Below are positions 33,689-42,978 of a stretch of 64,000 nt of DNA, piece after piece. This stretch comes from Arthrobacter sp. SW1 (GTDB taxonomy: Bacteria; Actinomycetota; Actinomycetes; Actinomycetales; Micrococcaceae). A program made the position numbers and the translations under genes. Location: the NCBI RefSeq assembly GCF_001766675.1, contig NZ_MJLT01000034.1, positions 186,001 to 250,000 of the forward strand, in the 5' to 3' direction. The notes below the pieces were generated by a model. The model ran no database searches and was not told the origin of the DNA. It saw only the letters and a list, made by a program, of their open reading frames with translations. Each line of letters opens with the position of its first letter. The stretch's first letter is position 1.

Positions 33689-34695
33689 GCCTGCCGCGCA
33701 GCTCCCGCGAAATCCAGCTCGCGTCCCGTCCGCACGGCCGCCCGGTGCCGGAGAACTTCCGTCTCGCGGAAACGGACCTCCCGGAACTCCAGGACGGCCA
33801 GCTCCTGGTCCGTAACCGATTCATCTCCGTGGATCCGTACATGCGCGGCCGGATGAACGACACGAAGTCCTACTCCGCGCCCTTCCGGCTGGATGAAGCG
33901 CTCGACGGCGGCGCGGTGGGTGAGGTGGTCGCGTCCCGTTCGGACGCGCACCAGCCGGGTGACGTCGTCGTACATCAGCTCGGCTGGCGCGAGTACGCAG
34001 TGGTGGACGCCTCGACGGCAACGCCGGTGCCCGCAGGACTGGCCCCGGATTCCGCGTTCCTCGGGGCACTGGGCATGACCGGCCTCACCGCGTATGCGGG
34101 ACTCCTCAAGGTCGCCGAATTCAAGGCCGGGGACGTCGTGTTCGTCTCCGGCGCAGCGGGTGCGGTGGGCTCGATCGTCGGGCAGATCGCCAAGGCCATG
34201 GGTGCCGCGAAGGTGATCGGCAGCGCGGGAAGCCCGGAGAAGGTGGAACGCCTGCTGGAACTCGGCTTCGACGCGGCCTTCAACTACCGCGACGCTCCCG
34301 TCCTGGAGCAGTTGAAGGCAGCGGCAGGGGAGGGCGGCATCGACGTGTACTTCGACAATGTGGGCGGCGAGCACCTGGAAGCCGCGCTGGCGCTCATGAA
34401 CACCGGTGGACGCGTGGCCATGTGCGGCGCCATCGCACAGTACAACTCGACCGAACCGCCGGCGGCACCGCGGAACCTCGCGGTGGCGATCGGAAAGCAG
34501 CTCACGCTCCGCGGCTTCCTGGTGGGCGGGCAGCGGCAGCACGCGGCTGAGTTCGCCGGGCAGATGGCCGCATGGCTCGCCGACAGAACCGTTCGCTATG
34601 ACGAGACGATCGTGGACGGACTGGAGAACGCACCGCAGGCCTTCATGGACCTGCTGGACGGGGCCAACACCGGAAAGATGCTCGTGCGGGTCTGA
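33685..34695 (+). CDS. Zinc-independent MDR, NADP-dependent alkenal/curcumin reductase-like
   Basis: A 336-residue medium-chain reductase. The N-terminal S-V-D-P-Y-M-R-G-R-M motif is diagnostic of the leukotriene B4 dehydrogenase/CurA group, which reduces alpha,beta-unsaturated carbonyls with NADPH. The Rossmann motif is V-S-G-A-A-G-A-V-G-S, with Y-F-D-N-V-G-G-E following. No zinc-binding Cys cluster is seen. The ATG overlaps the ohr stop (ATGA). Coupling to ohr suggests removal of reactive aldehydes from lipid peroxidation; that role is inferred. Confidence 0.88.
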   Translation: MSLPRSSREIQLASRPHGRPVPENFRLAETDLPELQDGQLLVRNRFISVDPYMRGRMNDTKSYSAPFRLDEALDGGAVGEVVASRSDAHQPGDVVVHQLGWREYAVVDASTATPVPAGLAPDSAFLGALGMTGLTAYAGLLKVAEFKAGDVVFVSGAAGAVGSIVGQIAKAMGAAKVIGSAGSPEKVERLLELGFDAAFNYRDAPVLEQLKAAAGEGGIDVYFDNVGGEHLEAALALMNTGGRVAMCGAIAQYNSTEPPAAPRNLAVAIGKQLTLRGFLVGGQRQHAAEFAGQMAAWLADRTVRYDETIVDGLENAPQAFMDLLDGANTGKMLVRV

Positions 34696-34726
34696 ACCGG
34701 CCCGAAAGAGCTACTTCAAAGTAACG

Positions 34727-34758
34727 AAAGTTCAACGATCTGCGGATCGTTGGACTTT
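34727..34758 (+). terminator. Terminator of the ohr operon
   Basis: AAAGTTCAACGATC pairs with GATCGTTGGACTTT (one G-U wobble) around a TGCG loop, 31 bases after the reductase stop; TTG follows. The AAA/TTT closing bases give the usual A-stem-U shape. Confidence 0.75.
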
Positions 34759-34922
34759 TGTGCTACCCGGCTGTGTTGCGGCCCACTAAAGTTGAGCCAT
34801 CCATGCGCCTTGGCGCAGTGCTGCGAAGCATCAGTGAAAACAGAATTTCAGGCCCGAGTCTTCGAAACGGACACTCATTGACCCACCGTCGTAGCATCAA
34901 TCACTTTCTTCCTGGAGGAAAA

Positions 34923-36029
34923 TTGAAGCAATCACTGCGTGCCACCCTCAAGCGCGGTTCTTTTGCGGGCGTAGCCACAGCCGGCGCCGCTGCGCTTCTG
35001 CTGAGCGGCTGCGGGGCAGCACCGGAGGCGGGCTCCGGCGGACCGACGACCAGTGACTACCTCGCCTGCATCGTGTCCGACTCCGGCGGGTTCGACGACC
35101 AGTCCTTCAACCAGTCGTCCTACGAGGGCCTGAAGAAGGCCGAAAAGGATCTTGGCATCCAGCTCAAGTCGGCTGAATCCAAGGCCAACAGCGACTTTGA
35201 AACGAACCTCAACGGCATGATGAGCGCCGGTTGCAAGCTGACCGTTACCGTCGGCTTCCTGCTCGGCGACGCCACCAAGAAGGCCGCCACGGACAACAAG
35301 GACAGCCACTTCGCGATCGTCGACTTCTCCTACAAGGAGCCGATCGCCAACGTGAAGCCGGTCATCTACGACACCGCCCAGGCCGCCTACCTGGCAGGCT
35401 ACGCAGCGGCTGCCACCTCCAAGACCGGCAAGGTGGGCACCTTCGGCGGCATCAAGATCCCCACCGTGACCATCTTCATGGACGGTTTCTACGACGGCGT
35501 CCAGGCCTACAACAAGGCCAAGGGCAAGAACGTCCAGGTGGTCGGCTGGGACAAGGCTTCGCAGAACGGCTCCTTCACCGGTGACTTCGAAAAGCAGGAC
35601 ACCGGCAAGCAGGTCACCAAGAACCTCCTCGACCAGGGCGCGGACATCGTCATGCCCGTTGCCGGTCCGGTGGGCAAGGGCGCAGGCGCGGCCCTGAAGG
35701 AAGCCAAGGCTGCCGGCAAGGACGTCAAGCTCATCTGGGTCGACTCCGATGGCTACCTGACCGCTCCCGAGTACAAGGACCTCATGCTGACCTCCGTGGT
35801 GAAGCAGATGGGCGAGGCCGTCGAAGCGATCGTCAAGGATGACAAGGACGGCAAGTTCTCCAACGAACCGTACGTCGGCACCCTGGCGAACGACGGCGTC
35901 GCGATCGCCCCGTTCCACGATTTCGATTCCGCGGTCTCCGCCGAAACGAAGTCCGAACTGGACGCCCTCAAGGCGGACATCATCTCCGGCAAGCTGAAGG
36001 TCGAATCGGTCAACAGCCCCAAGCAGTAA
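34923..36029 (+). CDS. BMP family nucleoside-binding lipoprotein of an ABC importer
   Basis: A 368-residue substrate-binding lipoprotein. The signal ends in a lipobox (L-L-L-S-G-C), so the Cys is lipidated and the protein is tethered outside the membrane. The fold is BMP/PnrA/Med: IVSDSGGFDDQSFNQSSYEGL at the start and LDQGADIVMPVAGP later. Relatives bind purine or other nucleosides. The start is TTG 34923, with GGAGG only 4 bases upstream; no ATG or GTG fits. It heads the nucleoside importer followed by cdd and deoA. Confidence 0.9.
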   Translation: MKQSLRATLKRGSFAGVATAGAAALLLSGCGAAPEAGSGGPTTSDYLACIVSDSGGFDDQSFNQSSYEGLKKAEKDLGIQLKSAESKANSDFETNLNGMMSAGCKLTVTVGFLLGDATKKAATDNKDSHFAIVDFSYKEPIANVKPVIYDTAQAAYLAGYAAAATSKTGKVGTFGGIKIPTVTIFMDGFYDGVQAYNKAKGKNVQVVGWDKASQNGSFTGDFEKQDTGKQVTKNLLDQGADIVMPVAGPVGKGAGAALKEAKAAGKDVKLIWVDSDGYLTAPEYKDLMLTSVVKQMGEAVEAIVKDDKDGKFSNEPYVGTLANDGVAIAPFHDFDSAVSAETKSELDALKADIISGKLKVESVNSPKQ

Positions 36030-36204
36030 TCCTTCCGCTGAAACGCGCCGCCGGTACCGTGCCCTCGGTACTGGCGGCGTGTTTTTGCCCTGGAAGCGGT
36101 GCGGCTCCTGCCCGCGTTTCGGGGCCCATGCGGGATACGCTTGGCTCACGCGCCCCGGAAGGGGCAGCGTGGCCGTCTTTCGGACTCAAAGAACGGTGGG
36201 AGTT

Positions 36205-37725
36205 GTGAAACTCGAACTACAGGGCATTTCGAAGGCCTTCGGGTCCTTCTACGCCAACCAAGACATCGACCTCGTGGTCGAATCCGGCCAGATCCATTGC
36301 CTCCTCGGCGAAAACGGGGCCGGTAAATCCACCCTCATGAACGTGCTGTACGGCCTCTACGAGCCGACCGCGGGCCGGATCCTGGTGGATGGAAAGCCCG
36401 TGACGTTCCGCGGCCCGGGTGATGCCATGGCCGCCGGAATCGGCATGGTCCACCAGCACTTCATGCTGGTTCCCGTGTTTACCGTGGCGGAGAACGTGGC
36501 GCTCGGCGCCGAACCCACGGGACCGGGCGGCCTCCTCAGCCTCGACACGACGCGCAGGAAGATCCGGGAAATCTCGGACCGCTACGGATTCGACGTCGAC
36601 CCCGACGCCCTGGTGGAGGACCTCCCCGTGGGCGTGCAGCAGCGCGTGGAAATCATCAAGGCCCTGGTGCGCAACGCGAAGGTCCTCATCCTGGACGAGC
36701 CGACCGCGGTGCTCACTCCGCAGGAAACCGACGAACTGCTGGACATCATGCGCCAGCTCAAGGCCTCGGGAACCTCGATCGTCTTCATCTCGCACAAGCT
36801 GCGTGAGGTCAAGGCCGTTTCAGACGTCATCACGGTGATCCGGCGCGGCAAGGTTGTAGGGGACGCGCCGCCCACCGCCTCGCCTACGGAACTGGCCTCC
36901 ATGATGGTGGGTCGGCCCGTCAGCCTCAGCCTGGACAAGGCCGAGGCCCAGCCGGGGGATCGAACCTTCGTGGTCAAGGACCTTACGGTGCGGGCAGCCA
37001 ACGGAACCAACGTGGTGGACGGCATCAGCTTCGACATCGCCCAAGGCGAGATCCTCGCCGTCGCGGGCGTGCAGGGCAACGGGCAGACCGAACTGACCGA
37101 GGCCATCCTCGGCGTCCAGGACCACGTCTCCGGTTCCGTCACCCTGGACGGCAAGGAACTCCTGGGGCTGCCGGTCAAGGACGTGCTGCGCTCCGGCGTC
37201 GGCTTCGTCCCGGAAGACCGGACGCATGACGGCCTGGTGGGCCCCTTCTCCGTGGCCGAAAACCTGGTCCTGGACCTCTACGACAGGGCTCCGTTCGCCA
37301 AGGGTGTCGGCATGAACCCGGCGAAGGTGGCCGAGAACGCGGCGGCCAAGATCAAGGAATTCGACATCCGTACGCCGTCCGCCGGTTCCGCCGCGGGCAC
37401 CCTGTCCGGCGGCAACCAGCAGAAGGTGGTCATGGCCCGGGAACTGTCCCGGCCGCTGCGGCTCTTCATCGCGAGCCAGCCCACCCGCGGTGTTGACGTC
37501 GGCTCGATTGAGTTCCTGCACCGCCGGATCGTGGCAGAGCGCGACGCCGGAACTCCGGTGATGATCGTCTCCACCGAACTCGATGAGGTGGTGGAGCTCG
37601 CAGACCGGATCGCCGTACTGTACAAGGGCAAGCTGGTGGGCATCGTCCCTGCCGGAACCCCTCGAGACACGCTCGGCCTCATGATGGCCGGGGTGGGCCC
37701 CGAAGGAGGCTCCGATGACAACTAA
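36205..37725 (+). CDS. Nucleoside ABC importer, double ATP-binding protein
   Basis: A 506-residue protein with two fused nucleotide-binding domains. The first has Walker A GENGAGKST, signature-region PVGVQQRVEI and Walker B LILDEPTAVLTPQE. The second has the degenerate Walker A GVQGNGQTE, signature LSGGNQQK and FIASQPTRGVD in place of LLxDEP. This asymmetric pattern is normal for the RbsA/NupO group. I chose GTG 36205 after GGGAG; GTG 36196 is possible. It follows the BMP lipoprotein and overlaps the first permease by 11 bases. Confidence 0.9.
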   Translation: MKLELQGISKAFGSFYANQDIDLVVESGQIHCLLGENGAGKSTLMNVLYGLYEPTAGRILVDGKPVTFRGPGDAMAAGIGMVHQHFMLVPVFTVAENVALGAEPTGPGGLLSLDTTRRKIREISDRYGFDVDPDALVEDLPVGVQQRVEIIKALVRNAKVLILDEPTAVLTPQETDELLDIMRQLKASGTSIVFISHKLREVKAVSDVITVIRRGKVVGDAPPTASPTELASMMVGRPVSLSLDKAEAQPGDRTFVVKDLTVRAANGTNVVDGISFDIAQGEILAVAGVQGNGQTELTEAILGVQDHVSGSVTLDGKELLGLPVKDVLRSGVGFVPEDRTHDGLVGPFSVAENLVLDLYDRAPFAKGVGMNPAKVAENAAAKIKEFDIRTPSAGSAAGTLSGGNQQKVVMARELSRPLRLFIASQPTRGVDVGSIEFLHRRIVAERDAGTPVMIVSTELDEVVELADRIAVLYKGKLVGIVPAGTPRDTLGLMMAGVGPEGGSDDN

Positions 37726-39046
37726 GGACAACACTCCCGCAGGGGATAGCCCGGAAGAAACGGGCAACGAAGTCCAGGCGGCCGACGTCGCCCTCGACAC
37801 CGCGGGCGGCACGCTGGAACCGTCGCTGGTCCCGGTCTCGACGCAAAGCGGCGACACCGGCCACCAGCAGGACACCGTCCTCCGGCGGATCGTCATGGGC
37901 AACGGCTTCGTGTCCCTGCTGGCCGTATTCGTGGCCCTCGTGCTGGGCGGCCTGCTGATCGCCAGCACGGACCAGAACGTGGCGAAGTCGGCAGGCTACT
38001 TCTTCGCCCGGCCCACCGATTTCCTGTATTACCTGTGGGGCGCCATGACCAAGAGCTATGTGGCGCTGTTCCAGGGCTCGGTCTTCAACCCGCGGCAGGG
38101 CTTCTCGCCGCTGCTGGAAACCATGACCGTGGCCACCCCGCTGATCTGCGCGGGCCTGGGCGTGGCCTTGGCCTTCCGCGCGGGCCTGTTCAACATCGGT
38201 GCGCAGGGCCAGATCATCATCAGTGCCACGCTGGGCGCCTACGCCGGGTTCGCCTGGCACCTGCCGCCCGTGCTGCACCTGATCGTCGTGGTGGTCATGG
38301 GCGTGATCGGCGGTGCGGCCTGGGGCGCGATCGTCGGCCTGCTGAAGGCCCGGACCGGCGCGCACGAGGTCATCGTGACCATCATGCTGAACTACGTGGC
38401 GCTGTTCCTGCTGGACTTCCTGCTCAACACCGCAGCGTTCCGCCGCCCGGGGGACAACAGCCCCATTTCACCGCGGCTCGATGAATCGGCCGTGTATCCG
38501 CAGCTGATCCCGGGTTCGCGCCTGCACCTGGGCTTCCTGGTGGCCGTCGCGTTGACGGCCGGCGTCTGGTGGCTGCTCAACCGCTCCACCATCGGCTTCG
38601 AATTCCGGGCCGTCGGCGCCAACCCGGCCGCCGCCCGCACTGCCGGCGTCAACGTCCAGGCCGCCACCATCCTGGTGATGGCCGTGGCCGGTGCGCTGTC
38701 CGGCTTCGGTGGCGTGGCCCAGGTGGCCGGCACCGAGAAGGTGCTGACCGGCGGCGTTGCCGCCCAGATCGGCTTCGACGCGATTACCGTGGCCCTGCTG
38801 GGCCGCAGCACGCCGTGGGGAACCTTCTTCGCCGGCCTGCTGTTCGGTGCGTTCCGCGCCGGTGCCGTGCAGATGCAGATCCAGACCGGTACGCCGATCG
38901 ACATCGTGCTGGTCGTGCAGTCCCTTATCGTCCTGTTCATTGCCGCTCCTCCGCTGGTCCGCTCGATCTTCGGGCTGAACCCCGGACGGAAGAAGCGCGC
39001 CAAGGCTGCCCCGAAGGCCGCCGTCGCCACCGGAGGTGCCAAATGA
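37715..39046 (+). CDS. Nucleoside ABC importer permease (NupP-like)
   Basis: A 443-residue permease of the BPD_transp_2 family. A variable hydrophilic N-terminus of about 60 residues precedes roughly ten helices. The core reads AFRAGLFNIGAQGQIIISATLGAY, followed by TGAHEVIVTIMLNYVALF and FRAVGANPAAARTAGVNV; the N-I-G-A-E/Q-G-Q motif is typical of BMP-associated permeases. The C-terminus is basic and Ala-rich. It overlaps both neighbours (11 and 4 bases), so the transporter is made as a unit. Confidence 0.9.
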   Translation: MTTKDNTPAGDSPEETGNEVQAADVALDTAGGTLEPSLVPVSTQSGDTGHQQDTVLRRIVMGNGFVSLLAVFVALVLGGLLIASTDQNVAKSAGYFFARPTDFLYYLWGAMTKSYVALFQGSVFNPRQGFSPLLETMTVATPLICAGLGVALAFRAGLFNIGAQGQIIISATLGAYAGFAWHLPPVLHLIVVVVMGVIGGAAWGAIVGLLKARTGAHEVIVTIMLNYVALFLLDFLLNTAAFRRPGDNSPISPRLDESAVYPQLIPGSRLHLGFLVAVALTAGVWWLLNRSTIGFEFRAVGANPAAARTAGVNVQAATILVMAVAGALSGFGGVAQVAGTEKVLTGGVAAQIGFDAITVALLGRSTPWGTFFAGLLFGAFRAGAVQMQIQTGTPIDIVLVVQSLIVLFIAAPPLVRSIFGLNPGRKKRAKAAPKAAVATGGAK

Positions 39047-40332
39047 CCACCGCAACCGCGTCCAAGCCGGGCGCTGCAGGGCCGACGACGGCGGCCCGCC
39101 CCTCGCTGAAGGTTCCCGTTTCGCTCGGGGTGCTTTCCCTCGTGGCACTCGTGTTCTTCGGCTTCTTCGGTCCAAGCAAGACGGCCGAGATGAAGGTCAG
39201 CGAACAGGGCGATGCGATCGTCCTGCCCGCGCTGCTCATTCCGGGCCAGGCGGGCGGAATTGTGCTGGCGGTCCTGCTGCTGGCCATGGCCGCGTATTCG
39301 ATCTACCTCTGGACCAAGGGGGAGCGCTCACCCAAGTGGCTGCCGATCGTCTTCGCCGTGGTGTTCGTCTTCGCCCTGCTGGTGTGGATCGTGGCCGGTG
39401 CCCGTGAGCCGTCCATCTCGCTGGCGGGCCTGATCGCCGGCTCGGTGACCCTGGCGGTGCCGCTGGTGTTCGGTTCGCTGTCCGGCGTGCTGTGCGAGCG
39501 GGTCGGCGTCGTGAACATCGCGATCGAAGGCCAGCTGCTTGGCGGCGCGTTCACGGCCGCCCTCGTGGCCACGGTGACGCATAACGCCTACATCGGCCTG
39601 CTGGCCGCCGCAGCGGCCGGCGCCCTGGTGTCCATGGTGCTGGCCGTCTTCAGCATCAAGTACCTGGTGAACCAGATCATCGTGGGCGTGGTGCTGAATG
39701 TCCTGGTGTCCGGCGTGACGGGCTTCCTTTTCGGCACTGTCATGGCGCCGGACAAGGAACTTTTCAACACTCCGCCACGGCTGGACATCCTGCCGATTCC
39801 CGTTCTGTCCGACATTCCGCTGATCGGACCCATCCTGTTTGAGCAGTCCGTGGCCGGGTACCTCATGTACGTTGCGGTCGCCGTCGTCTGGGTGGGCTTG
39901 TTCAAGACCCGCTGGGGCCTGCGCGTCCGGGCCGTGGGCGAGCACCCGCAGGCCGCGGACACCCTGGGTATCAACGTCAACGCCACCCGTTTCTGGAACG
40001 TCACCCTGGGCGGCGCCATCGCGGGCATCGGAGGTGCCATCTTCACCTTGGTGACCATCGATTCCTTCACCAAGGAGATCTCCGGCGGCCGTGGCTTCAT
40101 TGCCCTGGCGGCCCTGATCTTCGGCCGCTGGAACCCGATCGGCGCCTTCCTCGCATCGCTGCTGTTCGGCTTCGCGTACAACCTGCAGTCGATCCTGGGC
40201 ATCATCGGTACCCCGGTGCCCAGCCAGTTCATGGCGATGCTGCCCTACCTGGTGACGATCTTCGCCGTCGCCGGCCTGGTGGGCAAGTCCCGGCCTCCGG
40301 CGGCCAGCGGCATACCGTACGTCAAGGGCTGA
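39043..40332 (+). CDS. Nucleoside ABC importer permease (NupQ-like)
   Basis: A 429-residue permease of the same family as its neighbour. CERVGVVNIAIEGQLLGGAF is the second-subunit counterpart of the first permease's NIGAQGQ segment, followed by VNQIIVGVVLNVLVSGVTGFLFG and VRAVGEHPQAADTLGINV. It has an extra N-terminal set of three helices (about residues 25-125). GGAGG lies 6 bases before the ATG. Its stop is 2 bases from cdd, tying import to pyrimidine breakdown. Confidence 0.9.
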   Translation: MTTATASKPGAAGPTTAARPSLKVPVSLGVLSLVALVFFGFFGPSKTAEMKVSEQGDAIVLPALLIPGQAGGIVLAVLLLAMAAYSIYLWTKGERSPKWLPIVFAVVFVFALLVWIVAGAREPSISLAGLIAGSVTLAVPLVFGSLSGVLCERVGVVNIAIEGQLLGGAFTAALVATVTHNAYIGLLAAAAAGALVSMVLAVFSIKYLVNQIIVGVVLNVLVSGVTGFLFGTVMAPDKELFNTPPRLDILPIPVLSDIPLIGPILFEQSVAGYLMYVAVAVVWVGLFKTRWGLRVRAVGEHPQAADTLGINVNATRFWNVTLGGAIAGIGGAIFTLVTIDSFTKEISGGRGFIALAALIFGRWNPIGAFLASLLFGFAYNLQSILGIIGTPVPSQFMAMLPYLVTIFAVAGLVGKSRPPAASGIPYVKG

Positions 40333-40334
40333 GC

Positions 40335-40733
40335 ATGGCGGACATCGATTGGAAGGCCCTGGAAGAGGCCGCAGTGGCCGCGATGCGGAAGGCCTATGTG
40401 CCGTATTCGAAGTTCCCGGTGGGGGCTGCGGCCCTCACCGAGGACGGCCGGATCGTCAGCGGCTGCAATGTGGAGAACGCCAGCTACGGCCTGACCCTCT
40501 GTGCGGAATGCGCGCTGGTGGGGGACTTGCACATGAGCGGCGGCGGCCGCCTGGCGGCGTTCTACTGCGTCGATGCCGAGGGCGCCGTGCTCATGCCCTG
40601 CGGCCGCTGCCGGCAGCTGCTCTATGAGTTCCGTGCGCCTGGCATGCAGCTCATGACCACCCAAGGCATCAGGACCATGGACCAAGTCCTGCCGGATGCC
40701 TTCGGACCCGAAAACCTTGAGGACAAACAATGA
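40335..40733 (+). CDS. cdd: Cytidine deaminase
   Basis: It deaminates cytidine and deoxycytidine to uridine forms. Length is 132 residues, the small homotetrameric class. The zinc site is complete: C-A-E-C (first Cys plus catalytic Glu within the T-L-C-A-E-C-A segment) and P-C-G-R-C-R-Q. The substrate-binding N-V-E-N-A-S-Y is also present. It lies between the importer permeases and deoA, and its ATGA end overlaps deoA by 4 bases. Confidence 0.95.
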   Translation: MADIDWKALEEAAVAAMRKAYVPYSKFPVGAAALTEDGRIVSGCNVENASYGLTLCAECALVGDLHMSGGGRLAAFYCVDAEGAVLMPCGRCRQLLYEFRAPGMQLMTTQGIRTMDQVLPDAFGPENLEDKQ

Positions 40734-42040
40734 ACAGCAGCGAACCGTTCGACGCCGTCCAGATCATCACCATCAAGCGGGACAAGGGAACTCTGAGCCC
40801 GGAACAGATCGACTGGACCATCGATGCCTACACCCGCGGCGTCATCGCCGATGAGCAGATGTCAGCCCTGAACATGGCCATCCTGCTCAACGGCATGAAC
40901 CGGGAAGAAATCTCGCGCTGGACCGCGGCGATGATCGCCTCGGGTGAGCGGATGGACTTCTCCGGCCTGCGGCGTCCCGACGGCGGTGTGAAGGCCACCG
41001 TGGACAAGCACTCCACCGGCGGCGTGGGGGACAAGATCACCCTTCCGCTGGCGCCCTTGGTTGCCGTGTTCGGGGTGGCGGTGCCGCAGCTGTCCGGCCG
41101 CGGACTCGGCCACACCGGCGGGACCCTGGACAAGCTCGAGTCCATTCCCGGCTGGCGCGCGGCCCTCAGCAACCAGGAAATCCTGGACCAGCTGCAGGAC
41201 ATGGGCGCCGTCATCTGTGCGGCGGGTACCGGCCTGGCGCCCGCGGACAAGAAGCTCTACGCCCTACGCGACGTCACCGGAACCGTTGAGGCCATTCCGC
41301 TGATCGCTTCGTCGATCATGAGCAAGAAGATCGCCGAAGGCACGGGCTCGCTGGTGCTGGACGTCAAGGTGGGCTCCGGCGCCTTCATGAAGGACGAGGC
41401 CCGGGCCCGGGAGCTGGCCGAGACCATGGTGGCACTGGGCAAGGACGCCGGCGTGAACACCGTCGCCCTGCTGACGAACATGAACACCCCGCTCGGCCTC
41501 ACCGCCGGCAACGCCATCGAGGTGGAGGAGTCCGTGGAGGTGCTGGCCGGCGGCGGCCCGGAAGACGTCGTCGAACTGACCGTCCGGCTCGCCGAAGAGA
41601 TGCTCGCCTGCGCCGGAGTCCACGACGCCGATCCCGCCGCCGCGCTCAAGGACGGCCGGGCGATGGACGCATGGAACCGGATGATCGCCGCCCAGGGCGG
41701 CGATCCGAAGGCTCCACTGCCCGTGGCGAAGGAATCCGAGGTGATCTACGCGCCGGCGGACGGCGTGCTGCTCGAACTGGACGCGCTCTCCGTGGGTGTT
41801 GCCGCGTGGCGGCTCGGGGCCGGCCGGGCCCGCAAGGAAGACGCCGTGCAGGCCGGGGCAGGGGTGCGCATGCATGCCAAGCCCGGCGCCTACGTACGGG
41901 CCGGCGAGCCGCTGATGACCCTGCTGACGGATACCCCGGAGAAGTTCGAACGGGCCAAGGAAGCGCTGCAGGACGCCGTGGTGATCGGACCCGAAGGATC
42001 CCGGCCGGCGCAGCAGCTCATCATCGACCGGATCGCCTAG
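40730..42040 (+). CDS. deoA: Thymidine/pyrimidine-nucleoside phosphorylase
   Basis: It splits thymidine or uridine with phosphate into base and (deoxy)ribose-1-phosphate. Length is 436 residues. The phosphate-binding K-H-S-T-G-G-V-G-D-K motif and SGRGLGHTGGTLDKLESIPG are exact family signatures; KKIAEGTGSLVLDVKVGSGAFMK forms the base-binding side. It completes the route begun by cdd. No phosphopentomutase or deoxyribose-phosphate aldolase gene is adjacent. Confidence 0.95.
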   Translation: MNSSEPFDAVQIITIKRDKGTLSPEQIDWTIDAYTRGVIADEQMSALNMAILLNGMNREEISRWTAAMIASGERMDFSGLRRPDGGVKATVDKHSTGGVGDKITLPLAPLVAVFGVAVPQLSGRGLGHTGGTLDKLESIPGWRAALSNQEILDQLQDMGAVICAAGTGLAPADKKLYALRDVTGTVEAIPLIASSIMSKKIAEGTGSLVLDVKVGSGAFMKDEARARELAETMVALGKDAGVNTVALLTNMNTPLGLTAGNAIEVEESVEVLAGGGPEDVVELTVRLAEEMLACAGVHDADPAAALKDGRAMDAWNRMIAAQGGDPKAPLPVAKESEVIYAPADGVLLELDALSVGVAAWRLGAGRARKEDAVQAGAGVRMHAKPGAYVRAGEPLMTLLTDTPEKFERAKEALQDAVVIGPEGSRPAQQLIIDRIA

Positions 42041-42058
42041 CGGACCGCGCCATCCAGG

Positions 42059-42099
42059 CCGGGAGCTCCGGGGCCGCCACGCCGCTCCGGAACTCCCGG
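42059..42099 (+). terminator. Possible hairpin after deoA
   Basis: CCGGGAGCTCCGG and CCGGAACTCCCGG form a 13-bp stem with one mismatch and a 15-nt loop, 18 bases after the deoA stop. There is no T-run. Confidence 0.45.
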
Positions 42100-42122
42100 A
42101 ACAGACTCCTCGTTAGGGAACC

Positions 42123-42752
42123 GTGCAGGCAATCAACGACTTCATCCTCGCCGCTGCCGGGCAGCCCTGGGTCCTGTTCCTGGTGCTGGCCTGCTGCCTG
42201 ATCGACGGATTCTTCCCGCCCATCCCGAGCGAATCGGTGGTGGTGGGTCTGGCGGCGGTTGCCGCCACGGCCGGTGTTCCCAACGCCTGGCTGCTCGTCC
42301 TGGTGGCGGCGATCGGTGCCTTCAGCGGCGACAACATCGCGTACCTGCTCGGCCGCCGGATCGGCACCCGCCGTTGGCGGTGGATGCGGACCCAGCGCAT
42401 GCAGGGGGCGTTCCGCTGGGCCGGGCGGGAGCTCCGCCGTCGGGCAGCCTCGCTCATCATGGTGGCCCGCTTCATCCCGGTAGGACGGGTGGCCGTGAAC
42501 CTGACGGCCGGCGCCACGCATTTCCGGCACGGCGAGTTCATCGCCCTCACCGCGATGTCCGCGGTGCTCTGGGCAGGCTACTCAGTGGCGATCGGGATCT
42601 TCTTCGGGCAGTGGTTTGAACACAACAGGCTCCTGGGCGCCGTCATCGCAATCGTCGCCGCCGTCATCCTCGGCATCATCGTGGACCGGATCATCAGCAA
42701 AGTGCGCGGCCCCCTGCCGGAGGACCTGGCCGGGAACGCCGACGGCGCCTGA
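42123..42752 (+). CDS. DedA family membrane protein (first copy)
   Basis: A 209-residue SNARE-associated/DedA protein. The re-entrant segment ADGFFPPIPSE-like block appears as D-G-F-F-P-P-I-P-S-E, followed by G-D-N-I-A-Y-L-L-G and a second re-entrant block MVARFIPVGRVAVNLTAG with its conserved Arg. Family members flip undecaprenyl phosphate or lipids and support proton-motive-force homeostasis. The start is GTG with AGGGAA upstream. A second DedA gene follows after 226 bases. Confidence 0.88.
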   Translation: MQAINDFILAAAGQPWVLFLVLACCLIDGFFPPIPSESVVVGLAAVAATAGVPNAWLLVLVAAIGAFSGDNIAYLLGRRIGTRRWRWMRTQRMQGAFRWAGRELRRRAASLIMVARFIPVGRVAVNLTAGATHFRHGEFIALTAMSAVLWAGYSVAIGIFFGQWFEHNRLLGAVIAIVAAVILGIIVDRIISKVRGPLPEDLAGNADGA

Positions 42753-42871
42753 CCGGCTTCCGTCGCACCCCGCCTCCACCCTGGGTATGAGGTGTCCGGC
42801 GCCGGAAGATCAGCCCGCAGGGGGACCACTTCGTGCCGCCTCCCGGGCTAGCGTTAAAGAGGTGATTCCCG

Positions 42872-42903
42872 CGGCCGGGGCGTAGCGAACGACGTACCGG
42901 CCG
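42872..42903. terminator. Possible hairpin between the two DedA genes
   Basis: CGGCCGG (42872-42878) and CCGGCCG (42897-42903) pair around an 18-nt loop containing an inner CGT/ACG. The remaining 226-base gap has an AGGAGC ribosome site for the second gene and nothing else I recognise. Confidence 0.35.
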
Positions 42904-42978
42904 TGGGACACTTGGACAAGCTTTTCAACCCATATTCCCCCGGTCAGATCGCCCGGTCAGTACTAGGAGCCGTCGTCC

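Noticed and set aside
42753..42978. Riboswitch upstream of the second DedA gene
   Set aside because: The hairpin there lacks conserved blocks of any riboswitch class I know.
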